Origin: Phellopilus nigrolimitatus
Lineage: Eukaryota > Basidiomycota > Agaricomycetes > Hymenochaetales > Hymenochaetaceae
Direction: 5' to 3'
Length of the DNA: 64,000 nucleotides
Assembly (NCBI GenBank): GCA_021029095.1
Contig: JAJOHG010000008.1
Span: 620,001-684,000 of the forward strand
Below, piece by piece: positions 12,606 through 23,386 of the stretch (position 1 is its first letter; the number at the start of each line of letters is the position of its first letter). The notes under the pieces are model-generated. The model was not told where the DNA came from and searched no databases. It worked only from the letters and a program-made list of their open reading frames with translations. The translations under genes and the position numbers were made by a program.

Positions 12606-13080
12606 CTTCTGCTGAACAATTATATACTTTTGTTCCTCCTTGACTCCTTCAGTATATACAGTCAATGGTAAGCTGGATATCAAGCAGGCGTTTTTTCTAT
12701 AGTCAAGTCAGTCTGAAGGCAGTCAAAGTCAAGTCCAGGAGTAAGTCAGCAGCAAATACTATGGAAAATCTGAACATCTTGAGTCTTGACGACTCCTCCG
12801 CATACTCTTTACTCTTTTTTCTTTCGTTCCTCTTCCAAATTTGTGAAACTAGTAAGTAATATTGTTCAAAAGTTACCGGATTTTCCAACATAATTTTAAG
12901 TTAGGAAAGCATGTCTGTTCAATATCAGCGCATACATACGCGTAGTACTGACGTGTCTACTAACTCTACCTTCCGCTACTTCGGTTTAGGGCCGGCATTT
13001 GCGTACAACGCGTACTCTACTTTCCAAGTTACACGTTACCTCTTATTCCACCAACTCCTCACCGTCAGCCCCCAGTCCCC
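12606..13080. other. Divergent GPN2/SEC31 promoter region
   Basis: This spacer separates two genes read outward and so must hold both promoters. It has pyrimidine-rich tracts and one ACGCGT hexamer near 13006. No coding region is supported. Confidence 0.4.
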
Positions 13081-16000
13081 ATGAAGCTCAAGGAAATTCA
13101 CAGGACAGCGACGTTCGCATGGTCCCCCTCTCCTTCTGTACCTCTTCTAGCGTCGGGAACGGTGTCGGGCGCGCTCGACGAATCCTTCAGCAATGACAGC
13201 CAGCTGGAAATATGGGAGCCTGACTTTATGGACAAGGCCGAGTATGACCTGGGTGGCCTGGAACAAAAAGGCCCTAAGGCTTTTGTTTCGTCGACGTCGA
13301 GGTGTGGTAACTCGTCTATTTCGGATGCATTTAGCTAAGTAGGTGTGCTGCAAGGTTCAATCGCATTGCATGGGGATCCCCCAACAGCGGCCGTGGTCGA
13401 GGTGTCATAGCCGCTGGTATGGAGAATGGCGAGTTGTGCTTGTGGGATCCAGAGAAGATACTTGAGACCTCAGAGTATACTTTTCACTGAGTTCAACATT
13501 TATGTGATATTTATTGTCTGGTATTGCAGCTCTGCCGGGTCACTCATTCTGCGCAATACGACTCATCAGGGCTCTGTTCGCGGACTCGACTTCAACCCGA
13601 TTCAAACCAACCTTCTGTCGTCCGGTGCTACTAACGGAGAGGCATGTCTTCTTTTATCGCTTCCGGAGGCGCTTTAACACGCGTTGCAGATCTACATATG
13701 GGATCTGAAAGACCCGAGTAAGCCCTACTCCCCCGGGACGCGCTCCTCGAAGCTCGACGAGATCACGTCACTCGCGTGGAACAGGCAGGTCCAATATGTC
13801 CTCGCGTCGTCCAGCAGTTCGGGCCAGACGGTCGTCTGGGATTTGCGAAACAAACGCGAAGTCGTCGCGCTCGCATACGGCGCTGCGATGCAGGGTCTGA
13901 ATATCATGGGCGCCGGAGGCAGAAAGGGCATGAGCGACGTCGCATGGCATCCTGATAATGTATTTCTTTCTCTTGGATTTGAATTCTTAGATGTGTAAAT
14001 AACTGATCGCGGTGTAGGCGACGAGACTCGTTACGTCCTCAGAAGATGACGCCTCGCCAGTTGTCATGGTCTGGGATCTGCGTAATGCGCGCGCTCCTGA
14101 GAAGGTGTGTGTCCGATTTAAATGGTGATGGAGTTGGTGCTCATCTTTTCTTCAAAAGATCTTGACAGGACACGAAAAGGGTATTCTATCACTGTCGTGG
14201 TGCAAACAGGATGCCGATCTACTTTTATCTTGCGGGAAGGATAATCGTGCGCTCTGCTGGAACCCTCAGACCGCTGAAATCATTGGCGAAGTACGTCGTT
14301 TTGTCGTTGAAAAGCTTTCGATAAATTAACACGTGTTTCAGCTTCCATACGCTGATAATTGGGCCTTCCAAGTGCAATGGTGTCCCCGAAACCCTGATCT
14401 TCTCGCGACCGCCTACTTTGATGGCACGATTGGTGTTCACTCGTTGCAGACAACGAATGAACCCTCGGATGACCAGCTGACCGCCCCGACGCCCAAGGCA
14501 GACGGTTCCGATGTGTTCGACGTACCTGGCTTCTCCCGCACGACGCAAGCGACGCTCTCTTTGAAACAGCCGCCAAAGTGGTTGAGGCGGCCAGTTACAA
14601 GCTCGTTCGGTTACGGCGGCAACCTCGTATCAGTGTCAAACCTACCGTCTGCGCAAGGCAAGAATCAGAGTAGCGTCGTGCATTTGCATAAGGTCGCGAC
14701 AGAGCCTTCGATTGTCTCGCGTGCGAAGGAGCTAAAGAGCGCGGCGGACGAGCAAGCGCTGAGGGCGTTCGCTCAGGGCAAGTCGGCTGAGGCGGCTGCC
14801 CGCGCGGGACACGATGCAGCGAGCTGGAAGGCGCTCGCGAGTCTCTTCAAAGCAGACTCGCGCGAGGAGCTCGTCATGCTGCTTGGATTTTCGAAGTCGG
14901 AGATTGCGGCACGTGTTGTGGAAGCGGTTGAGAAGATCAGGGCGACTGCAACGCCTACGCAGGCGCCAGCGGACGTGCTCGATGAAGAGAGCAAGGTGCA
15001 CGAGCCTGTAGTGTCCTTCGCCGAACCTGAGGCGGAGCAGGAGCAAGAGTGCGAACGCACGCCGTCTGAGCAAGGAACAAGTGTCGCGTCAGATCACACT
15101 GATGTCACCAAAGCCGTTGACGGGGAGTCGACCACGACTGCTCCGTCCCTATTCGGGGACGACATCGGCGGCACGCCGCAATCGGACGCGGAGGCCGACT
15201 TCTTCAGCACGATGGGCACCACTCGCAACACGATCCCGGATCACGTTCAAATTCCTCATCAAAACTACGCACACGACTCATCCGTCGCGGCCACGGTCGG
15301 CTCGCGCCCATCTTCCTCGGCGTCGGAGGTTATGAAAAGCAATACGTTCCGGATCTACCCCTCGGAGGAGTCGGAAATTGACCGTCTGGTGACCAAGTCG
15401 CTCGTCCTCGGCGATTTTGAGTCGGCGGTGACGTTGTGCTTGTCGGCCGAAAGGTATGCTGATGCAATCCTCCTGGCCGTTAAGGGTGGCCCAGCGCTTC
15501 TACAGCGTACACAGCAAACGTACTTCGAGAAGCGGACGATTAACCTGCCGTACCTCCGCCTATTCCAGTCTATTGTTACCGAGGATCTGGATGACATTGT
15601 GCAGAACGCGGATCTGCAGGAGTGGCAGGAGATCTTTGTGGTTCTCTGCACGTTTGCGAAGCCCGATGAGTTTGCAAACCTTGCGGAGCAGCTCGGTCAG
15701 CGTTTGGAATTCAATGCGAGCATGACGAAGAGTGCAGAGGCGCTTGGTGCGGAGGAGCTCAGGAAGAACGCGACACTGACTTACCTCGCTGCGGGCCGGC
15801 TCGAGAAGGTTGTCAATATCTGGACGGAGGAGATGGCGGAGGAAGAGGGCCGGCTTCTTGATGGCGCGGACGAGAAGAGTAGCTTGCGCTATTCTGCTCA
15901 CGCACATGCTTTGCAGACATTTATGGAAAAAGTAACCATCTTCCGCAGTGCGAATAACTACGCCGACGCGGACCTGAAGGTGACGCCGGACCCCTCGGCC

Positions 16001-17852
16001 GTGCGGACGTACAAACTTTCGAACCTCTACGAGCGCTACTTTGAGTATGCCGACCTGTTGGCTACGCAAGGCCTCCTTGAGGAAGCCGTCAGCTTCTTGA
16101 AGCTCATTCCATCAGATTATCAAAGCACTACTGGTAACTCAGATTTCGACTTCACAATGGCACGCGAGCGCCTGCTGGCTGCTGCGGGTCATTCTCAGGC
16201 TTCGAAGGTGCCGGCTAAAGTAGTCCATGTTCCTTCTGCATCTACATCAACGATTCCGCCGCAGGCCAACGTCTACGGTTACTCTGCATATTCGGCTCAA
16301 CCGGTCCCTGCCGCAGTTGCCCCAGCCAGTGTTCGTGTACCTTCGACACAGTATCCGTCATACAACTCGAACGGCTCTGCCGCGCCGAGCCAAGCCGATA
16401 ACCCGTACATTCCGCCTTACGCAATTGCGCAGGCTGTCCAAGTTCCTGCGCCGCCTCCTCCTATTTCGAGCACATCCCAACCGAATGTCCCGCCTCCGCC
16501 ACCCAAGAAGCGTGATAACTCAGGGTGGAATGACGCGCCCGTTTTGGACCGCCGCACGCCTGTTTCTCACCCGCCTGGTAAGGTCGCCGCAATCACGTCG
16601 CCGTTCCCAAATGTCACTCCCCCACCTGGTTCTGTTCCTGGATCTCCTTTGCATGGGCCCCCGCAGGGTCTTCCGCCTCCGCCTCGTCCTGGGAGCGTCA
16701 ACAGAGGGCCTCCGCAAGCCTTGCAGGGCCCGCCGCCTGGTGCCGGCCAGCATCGAATGCCGCCCGTCCCTCAGCAGGGGCAGGGTGCATATGCACCTCC
16801 TCCAGGGAGAACCTACTCTCCTTTCCAGCAAGGCCAGGCGCCTCCAAGTCAGCAGGGTCCTCCGCCGTCTCGCGCACCGTCCCAGTTCGCTGCACCTGGG
16901 CGTGTGATCTCTCCTCAGCAATCCCAAGGAGCCCCGCGCCAGATGCCGCCCCCTCAAAGCCAATTTGGAGGGCCGGCGCTGCGCGGTCCCGGGATGCCTT
17001 CCACAAGTGGTCCTGGAGGTCCTGGAGTATCGAATCCATACGCGCGTGCGACGCCGCCGCCAGGCTGGCCGGGTCCTGCAGGGCCAGGTAGTATACATGG
17101 AGCGCAGCAAATAAACAATTCTGCTCCCTCGCAGATGCAGCCTCCTCCGGGACCGTACGGGCCGCCGCCGACTGCGGCGAGGCAGATACCTCCTCCCGGT
17201 GTGTCTGGCCTTCCTCCGCAGACACAGCATGTTCCGCCGCCTCGTGCGCCATCTGCTGGATCTCTGCCTCCTCAGGGTCCGCCTTCAGGATCTGCGGGTG
17301 CATCACGTCTTCCGCCTTCGAGGCAAGGTCCGCCTCCGCCAAAATATCGTGAGTGTAGCGTCTATCTCGTAGAGGAAATGTGAACTAATTTAACTCGAAC
17401 TCAAACAGCGCCGGGTGACCGATCCCATATCTCTAATGATTCAAAGCGGGCATACGAGATCCTCCTTCAGGCTCTTGGTCACTTGAAGCAGGTTTCCCCG
17501 GTACGTTGGATGCCTTCAATCACAACAACTTTATACTCACGCTGCCAATCGTAGCCCCAGCAAAAGCGGATGGTCGACGATACTGAACGCAGACTTAATT
17601 CTCTGTTCGATGCTCTCAACTGCGAAGCTCTATCTGAGTTCGTTGTCAAGCAACTCAACGCTCTCACAGAAGGTAGATTCTTTCTATCGAAAGAAAAGGT
17701 TGTGATATACTCATATCTTTTTTTCAGCAATGGCGACACACGACCAACAGCGCTCGTTGATGATTCACGGGGAGTTGCTGGCGCAGGGATCGCGAACAGA
17801 TGATATTGGGTTGTGGATGTCCGCCATTAAGCTGCTCATCATGCGGCTGTGA
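13081..17852 (+). CDS. SEC31: COPII outer-coat protein Sec31
   Basis: With Sec13 it forms the outer cage of COPII vesicles leaving the endoplasmic reticulum. The N-terminal WD40 propeller starts [17 protein letters not shown] and shows repeated blocks ([85 protein letters not shown]). A long exon (14333 to about 17346) carries the alpha-solenoid with [20 protein letters not shown], then a Pro/Gln/Gly-rich disordered arm containing many PPPP motifs, as expected for Sec23 binding and GAP stimulation. Two 3' exons encode the C-terminal helical domain ending [16 protein letters not shown]. Parts of the big exon (14799-15205 and 15400-15540) are the parents of inverted copies in the transposon at 20706-22693. 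Confidence 0.95.
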
Positions 17853-18114
17853 TTATATTACGAACAACGCTGAATATTGTTAATATTTGCGAATCAGCGT
17901 AGAAATTGGAGTCTCTTCTTCCTCTGCTGAAAAATACATGGTTTCGTTTATTCTGAACAATATTCAAGGAAGAACGTCTTCAGAAAATTCCGACTTAAGA
18001 GATCGACAGTGAGACCGCTGTTGCCTAATATGGACGTCAGTAGCCTCGTCAAACGACTTTCTTTTGTTCTTCGACCTCAGCTTCACGAGGCTTCATCTAG
18101 TCTTGCGCTCACCA

Positions 18115-19527
18115 ATGGCTGAGATGAAAGTCGAGGACGAGGCCATGGCTGTTGACCTTGATGAAAGCCGCAGTGTCGAGCACTTCCGGCTATCTATGGA
18201 GCAGTTCTCGTTCAAAACCCCGGAATCGTCGCCGTATCGCAGGTCTGCGCGGCTAGGCGTCAAGTACTGAGAGTGACGAAGATTTGTTGGCTTCTGCTTC
18301 TCCCTCCCCCTCTAAATCTCCGAAGAAACTGTGCTCGTCAGGTAGACGAAGAGTCGCCTAAGAAGGCAAAGAAGAAAAGAGGGTACGCTCCTCCCGAGAC
18401 ATACGCGCACTTGGACTACTTGACAGATTGCCTTGCTGAAAATTTGGACGGTAAGCTCTAGCTACAGTTTTTTTTTTTCTTTTTGAGCTTATTACGAATG
18501 AATTCGCTACTCAGTGATGTTTTGTGGTATAAAGTACGTTTGCACTGCCCAGAGAATAAAGCGACTTACTCATCACGTTTAACTTCTAGTCCCGGAAGAG
18601 TCTCTGCCGAAGTCGGGCATCATTTCGCCCACCCCACAAATCTTTTCTACAAGATACTTTTCAGTTCGGGTAATGAAACGCACTTCTTCACTCCTTTGGA
18701 CATGCTAACGGCGACGTAGGTCTCACCGATCGCCTCATCCCTGCGTCAGAGGATCATACTCTTCCTAGTCTATACTCACTTGGTATTGTAAGTCATGTGT
18801 GCATGCGTTTGACTCAATATAACTGATGTTTTGTTATTTAGACTGATTTGGTGGATCGTCCTTCTTGCAGCGTTCGTCCTGTCTCATCTTTTGTCTTAAC
18901 AATGCAAGGGGGTGACGTAAAAGTTTTCTGTTTCGCAAAATAGGCCGACGAGCTTTCTGACAAAGAAATGGTTGCTGCGGTGCCCTCTTTCCTCCAGAAA
19001 GTAGTCAAGTACAGACCGCGTGCTGTGTGCTTCATCGGAATGGGTATGTGGCTCAACGTCGAGAAGGGATTTAAGCGTGCGATTGTCGAAAAGGGAGGCA
19101 CAGACTCGCTATGGTCGACTCTCGCAAGTCCAGGAAAGACACCATTCTCTCGATCCCAAAAGGGAATGCCCAATCCGAGAAAACGTGGTACCAAGGGGAA
19201 AGCTCCGAGTGCCAGTGGCTTGCAACCCTACAAGGTCGTACACCCCAAAAGTGATACTTCCCGTGAGCACAGTGTTCCCATGTTTTGCTTTCACGACTAA
19301 CCTTCCGTCAGCTGTCAGTGAAACAATATTCTTCTCTTCGCCAAGTTCCTCGGGCTTAGCGGCAAGCGTGACAGTGAGAGCTCTTGCTTATATGTCATTT
19401 GCTCTTAGAGCTGATACGCTTCCAGCTAGCGGAGAAAATTGAGCTTCTGCAACGACTCCGCGACTATGTTCGCGATCACAAGAGTGGGGTACTCGATACG
19501 ACAAATATGCAGGAAGTGCCAATCTAG
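18115..19527 (+). CDS. G/T(U) mismatch-specific DNA glycosylase, TDG/MUG family
   Basis: Removes thymine or uracil mispaired with guanine to start base excision repair in the nucleus. A charged N-terminus (MAEMKVEDEAMAVDLDES) and a Lys-rich linker (SPKKAKKKRG) lead to the fold core. VMFCGIN and PGRVSAEVGHHFAHPTN are joined across an intron, giving the GINPG catalytic motif with its Asn. Then come LTDRLIPASEDHTLPSLYSL, GITDLVDRPSC and GLQPYKVVHPKS. The 3' exons join as SETIFFSSPSSSG and a helical tail ending NMQEVPI. All later introns are phase-consistent. The join near 18259-18345 is the weakest: a GTCAAG donor removes a Ser-rich stretch and keeps frame. Length, about 300 residues, is normal for fungal members. 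Confidence 0.87.
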
Positions 19528-19595
19528 CTTTTAGGCTATTATCTAACGCTTAATCAAGCAGCATCTCATGATGTCTTCCCATTACAATAATCCTA

Positions 19596-20380
19596 AGGTA
19601 GGCGACATTCTATCTCGACCACTGTGACATGTCACGGTCACGCGGCCAAATCTTCGGCTTGGGCGGATTTTTTTTTGGGGGAAACATAGAAATCAATCAA
19701 ATCAGACGAAAACAACTTTTCGAAGACAGATTTACTGTATTTTGCAGTCATACATGTTGTAGCAGTACTATACAGTAGTATAAAAGAGAAATTAAAGGCT
19801 AAGCTAGATGTTTGCATTGGCAATTTCTTCCATGATTGAGGTAGGAACAACTCGGTGTCCACAATAGTGCTTTGCGGCACATACGGCTTGTAAGTGAAAA
19901 AAGTAAAAGGAGATGGCTCACCGGCAAGTCTGCACTAAGGAAACAGAGTCAAGGCACTCCAGCATATTCTTTTCCATAATAGCTAGTGAGGATGTTCGTG
20001 GTGTAGCCCGATAACGTTGCTTTGTGAATTCTGTTGAAATTACCAAATAAATGCAGTGGCTGATTATATTATATAATTACCAATATACAAATAAGGCAAT
20101 GTAACGTCACGGTAACGCGGCCAAATTCTGGCAGATTTTTTTCCAAACCATGCTCAAACATGCAGAAACGACGTTTAGAGTACAAATAAATCAACTTTTT
20201 TTTCGGGCTTATTTCTTCATGAAAACTTTTTTTTTCTGAAAACCCCTGCATCATTCAGTAGCTATACATGATATCTTCATGATGTAGCTGTTAGAATGAG
20301 CCTTTGTGGGATGTTGAGTGAGGAATAAAGTGAGGAAAAAAGGTGTCACACAGGTGGTCGAGATAGAATGTCGCCTACCT
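19596..20380. mobile_element. Non-autonomous TIR element with TA target site (MITE-like)
   Basis: The ends are perfect 27-bp inverted repeats: AGGTAGGCGACATTCTATCT plus CGACCAC at 19596-19622 on the left, and its reverse complement at 20354-20380. TA dinucleotides flank both sides (19594-19595 and 20381-20382), as expected for Tc1/mariner-type insertion. The interior is AT-rich and codes for nothing convincing. It also holds a direct repeat: gtcacggtcacgcggccaaa (about 19629) recurs as gtcacggtaacgcggccaaa (about 20107). No transposase is present, so mobilisation would be in trans. The superfamily is inferred from TA alone. Confidence 0.8.
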
Positions 20381-20382
20381 TA

Positions 20383-20705
20383 TTCCTAATAGCAATGATG
20401 CAACCGCGTCATCTCTGTATTATGTGTACTTCTTTGAGTCCTCGTCGCCTACGAGAAAGTTTGAGACTCCTTTCAATTATGAGATTCATTTATAGCATGT
20501 TTGATTGCTTCTTCTCTACTGTTTATAAATGCCACCTTGTTGCGACACGTATTTCCAAAAGGGATGCTCAAGTGCATTGAGTACATGTGCTCTGAGTCTG
20601 AAGGGATTGACGTTGTGGACCAATACTTTCCTAAGCGAGATGCATCCGATCCAATTCGGGGTTTGTGTTGAACGTCGTGCTGTCGTACTTGCCTTAGCCT
20701 TCAGG
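20383..20705 (+). pseudogene. Remnant of an open reading frame between two transposon insertions
   Basis: Removing the 785-bp element and one TA leaves a frame that runs open from about 19550 through the junction into sequence encoding SSLYYVYFFESSSPTRKF, then stops near 20503. Removing the next element and one target copy leaves the 20529-20705 frame continuing open into 22701-22764. No family is recognised. Either an unrecognised gene was hit twice, or two short open frames are coincidental. Confidence 0.3.
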
Positions 20706-21115
20706 CCCAGTGAAAAGTCACTCTTGTGAGATCGGACTGTATCGTATGAAATCGTATAGAGTCTTGTGGATTCGAATCAGATCGAGTGAACTCGGATGGT
20801 GGTCCGAAGGCTGTGTTGCGACTCAATTTAGACGTCTGATTTTCCGTTGCAACTTACTCAGGAGATCGACGGGAACGAGAAAAATGGCCAAATAAAAATA
20901 AATTTGCCCAACAAACTGCACTCGGCTTATGTAAATTGAATTCGTTCAACTCAATCAGTCGCTCGAACTCGCTCGAACTTGTGCTCTCTCGTTCAAGTCG
21001 CTTCTCACGTGCTCAGTTTAGAACTCCGCTGCCCTCCGCCAAAGAATTTGCGGTTTTCACTCGATTGCCTAGTGACAAAACTTCTCTCCACCACCATCGC
21101 CCTCCACAGCAAAGG

Positions 21116-21249
21116 CGATCATCCGCTTCTCAAAGTATGTTTGCTGTGTGCGCTGCAGAAATGCTGGGCCACCCAGGAGGATTGCATCAGCATACCTTTC
21201 GGCTGACAAGCACAACGTCACCGTCGACTCAAAATCGCCAAGAACGAGC
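21116..21249 (-). pseudogene. Captured SEC31 fragment A
   Basis: Read on the minus strand this encodes [20 protein letters not shown] then [17 protein letters not shown]. That matches Sec31 coding sequence at 15400-15540 nearly base for base, except for a 9-bp in-frame deletion (gccgttaag, residues AVK) and scattered substitutions. It lies inside the 2-kb TIR element, inverted relative to the parent about 5.7 kb away, and cannot make protein alone. Confidence 0.9.
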
Positions 21250-21289
21250 AAGAGTTGCACTTTAGCGAACACACTCCCGCAATGCTCAC

Positions 21290-21845
21290 AGCTGCAGACG
21301 GCGTGCCGGCGGGTGCGGCGGCGGTGCGGCGGTGGGTGCGGCGCTGTCGTGGGACGCGCTCCCCGAGGCGCTGCTCGCGGACTGCGTGCAACTCGTCAAG
21401 GCGAGCTTGATCGAGGGTGCGTGGCGCCAGCCGGCCGTTCTCTCTTCTTTTTCTTTTCTTTCTGTTCTGCGAGAGCTGAGGGTGTGCTGGCAGGGAACAA
21501 GAAGGATAATCTAATAGTAATATACACGCCCGCAAGCAATTTGAAGGTGGTCGCGGCTGCGGCGCTGGGGCGGGGGCTTCGCCGGCTAAACTATGCGATG
21601 ATAATTGCTTTTTTCTTATGGTAGAAAACGGGAGACATGGCCGTCGTTTCTAAGCGCGACAAAAATGTGTGTCCTTCCCCTCCCCCTTCTTCACTTTTCC
21701 TGGTGTCGAAACTCAAAAGTAACAGGTGAAGTGCGTGCCCCTCCCCTCATAAAAAAACTCCTGCTTACTTCGTCCGACTTCGATAGTACACGTTGCGAAG
21801 CGCGAGAATGCGATCGTGAGCCGGCTGAACAAGGCGAAGCTGAAG
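21290..21845 (+). pseudogene. Captured fragment of a Jlp2/CCDC25-like (NFACT-R domain) gene, introns retained
   Basis: Plus-strand exons spell LPEALLADCVQLVKASLIEG, then after a 70-nt GT...AG intron NKKDNLIVIYTPASNLK, after another intron KTGDMAV, and near 21790 VHVAKRENAIVSRLNKAK. These are the consecutive conserved blocks of the NFACT-R protein Jlp2/CCDC25. N- and C-terminal parts are missing, and the third and fourth blocks are separated by a degraded segment. No parent gene is in this window. Retained introns show capture of genomic DNA, not a processed transcript. Confidence 0.82.
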
Positions 21846-22240
21846 AAGTCCGCTTCCGCATCCAATTACGCCGTACCGCCAAAGTCATCCCACACAGGGA
21901 CGGAGCGGTCATGATCGACTCACCATCAACGGTTTTCATGACATCAGTGTGGTCTGACGTGACGCTCGTTCCCTGCTCGGACGGTGTACGTTCGCACTCT
22001 TGTTCCTGTTCAGCTCAGGGTTCTGCGAAAGAGACTACAGACTCGTGCACCTTACTCTCCTCAGCATCGAGCATGTCCGCCAGCACTTGCGTAGACGTTG
22101 CAGTCGCCCTGATCTTCTCAACTGCTTCCATGTGATCTCCGACTTCGAAAATCCAAGCAGCATGACGAGCTCTTCGCGTGAGTTTGCTTTGAAGAGACTC
22201 GCGAGCGCCTTCCGGCTTGCTGCGTTGTGTCCCGCGCGGG
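21840..22240 (-). pseudogene. Captured SEC31 fragment B
   Basis: The minus strand corresponds to Sec31 coding sequence 14799-15205, about 400 bp, with substitutions and small indels. Recognisable parent blocks include the [14 protein letters not shown] region (copy reads TVDGESIMTAPSL), and the reverse frame [16 protein letters not shown] is shared by both loci. Its boundary with the Jlp2 fragment overlaps at gctgaagaagtcc, a short microhomology. Indels destroy the Sec31 frame. Confidence 0.88.
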
Positions 22241-22700
22241 TCGGTGTTGTGGATCCTTTCCGGATGGAAGGCGGACAGGTCTGGTGTGCGGGGCGAGGGC
22301 GATTGGTGTGCAGGGCAAGCGTGACTGGTTGCTCGTCCTCGATGTCATTTTTGTCGCTGCGTGTTTTTATGTTTTAGCGTAGCGTACAACCAATACAGTG
22401 CTCGATTTGATTTTATAAAGAAAAGAGTAGTGTGATGAACTGTCAGATTTAATTCGATAACATCCGATGAGACACGATACATGAATAGAAATGACACGAT
22501 TTTGCGCGATCCTGCTATAGATTCTGTCGAATGAAAACGGGCCTGCTCGAATGATCCGATTTCACTCGTTTTCACTCATTTTGACGATAAATAAATCGTT
22601 TTATTCTTAAAATATATTGTGATATCGGACCAGTTCGATTAGTCCGATGTCATGCGATCTAATTCGATTTCACACGAGTGACTTTTCACTGGGCTTCAGG

Positions 22701-23386
22701 TCGGACGCTGCTAAAGCACTTCAACACGTTCCGCGCGTACACTGCATCTACTCCAGTAGTGTGTAGCGGAAGTTAGTTCCGAGAGCAGGCGCCTTCTGAG
22801 GAACAAATATTACGAATGTCGATGTGGACCGCGTCTTCCCGGTCGCAAGCGGATGTGAGCAATGCCGAGGAAAGCTGAGGATAGAGTTGTGCGACCAGCG
22901 ACGAAAAGGATAATAAAGCAGGAAAGGACAAGAAGTGAATGACGCGCTCTTTTCCACCTTCAGATCGTAATCCAGCCCGTGTTGTCGATGAGAATTGTTG
23001 AAATATGGGTATGACATAAGCGGCTCGCGTGTCGGTGGCAACGCATTTCCATTTCCATTTTGTCTCATATTATGTGATCGCGGCTGCGGCTGACTATTTA
23101 CAATTTTTCTGTCTATATGCGCACCTCAGTCTTGTACCGTCTAGACTGAGGTGCGTATCTATTCTTTGCCATTAGTTTACTTTCATATTGACTACCTGTA
23201 AATAGCCGGTTTTCTATTGCAGGTAGCTAGTCTGAATATAGAGTCTTGTACCGTCTAGACTGAGCCGGTTTTCTATTGCAGGATTTCTTTAAGAATTCGT
23301 GTTTTGATTCTGCTTTCACTAGTAAAGCAGTCAAGTGCTCGGAGGATTCAGTGCACAAAGTACACCGAGCTCGCCGGTCCGCCGGT
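22701..23386. other. Spacer with a hairpin and duplicated short blocks
   Basis: There is no supported gene; a 106-codon minus-strand frame (22748-23068) has no recognisable family. Near 23120-23157 lies an inverted repeat with arms cgcacctcagtct / agactgaggtgcg. The block agtcttgtaccgtctagact plus gag occurs at 23128-23150 and again at 23242-23264. The block agccggttttctattgcagg occurs at 23204-23223 and 23263-23282. The latter looks like a 3' splice site, so a leader intron of the next gene is possible. Confidence 0.55.

Larger units (their letters stand above)
20706..22693. mobile_element. Pack-type TIR transposon carrying host-gene fragments (hAT-like)
   Basis: The element is bounded by perfect inverted repeats of 18 bp: CCCAGTGAAAAGTCACTC at 20706-20723 and its reverse complement at 22676-22693. 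These extend imperfectly inward with TGTGA and ATCGGAC-like subterminal motifs on both sides. A 7-bp direct repeat CTTCAGG flanks it at 20699-20705 and 22694-22700. The CAGTG-type end and 7-8 bp duplication favour the hAT superfamily, but this is inferred. No transposase frame is present. The interior holds fragments of SEC31 (inverted) and of a Jlp2/CCDC25-like gene with introns, so the cargo was acquired at DNA level. Confidence 0.85.

Noticed and set aside
14732..17342. Long minus-strand frames opposite the SEC31 exon (up to about 236 codons)
   Set aside because: They are shadows of a GC-rich, Pro-rich coding exon; the plus strand has clear Sec31 homology and these have none.
20750..20800. 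tRNA gene suggested by gattcgaatcagatcg
   Set aside because: No acceptor stem, D-arm or A/B box pair around it; the words belong to the element's subterminal repeats.
21148..21624. A 158-codon plus-strand frame inside the Pack-type element as a new gene
   Set aside because: It is made of antisense SEC31 sequence joined to Jlp2 exon and intron sequence in mixed frames; no continuous conserved protein results.
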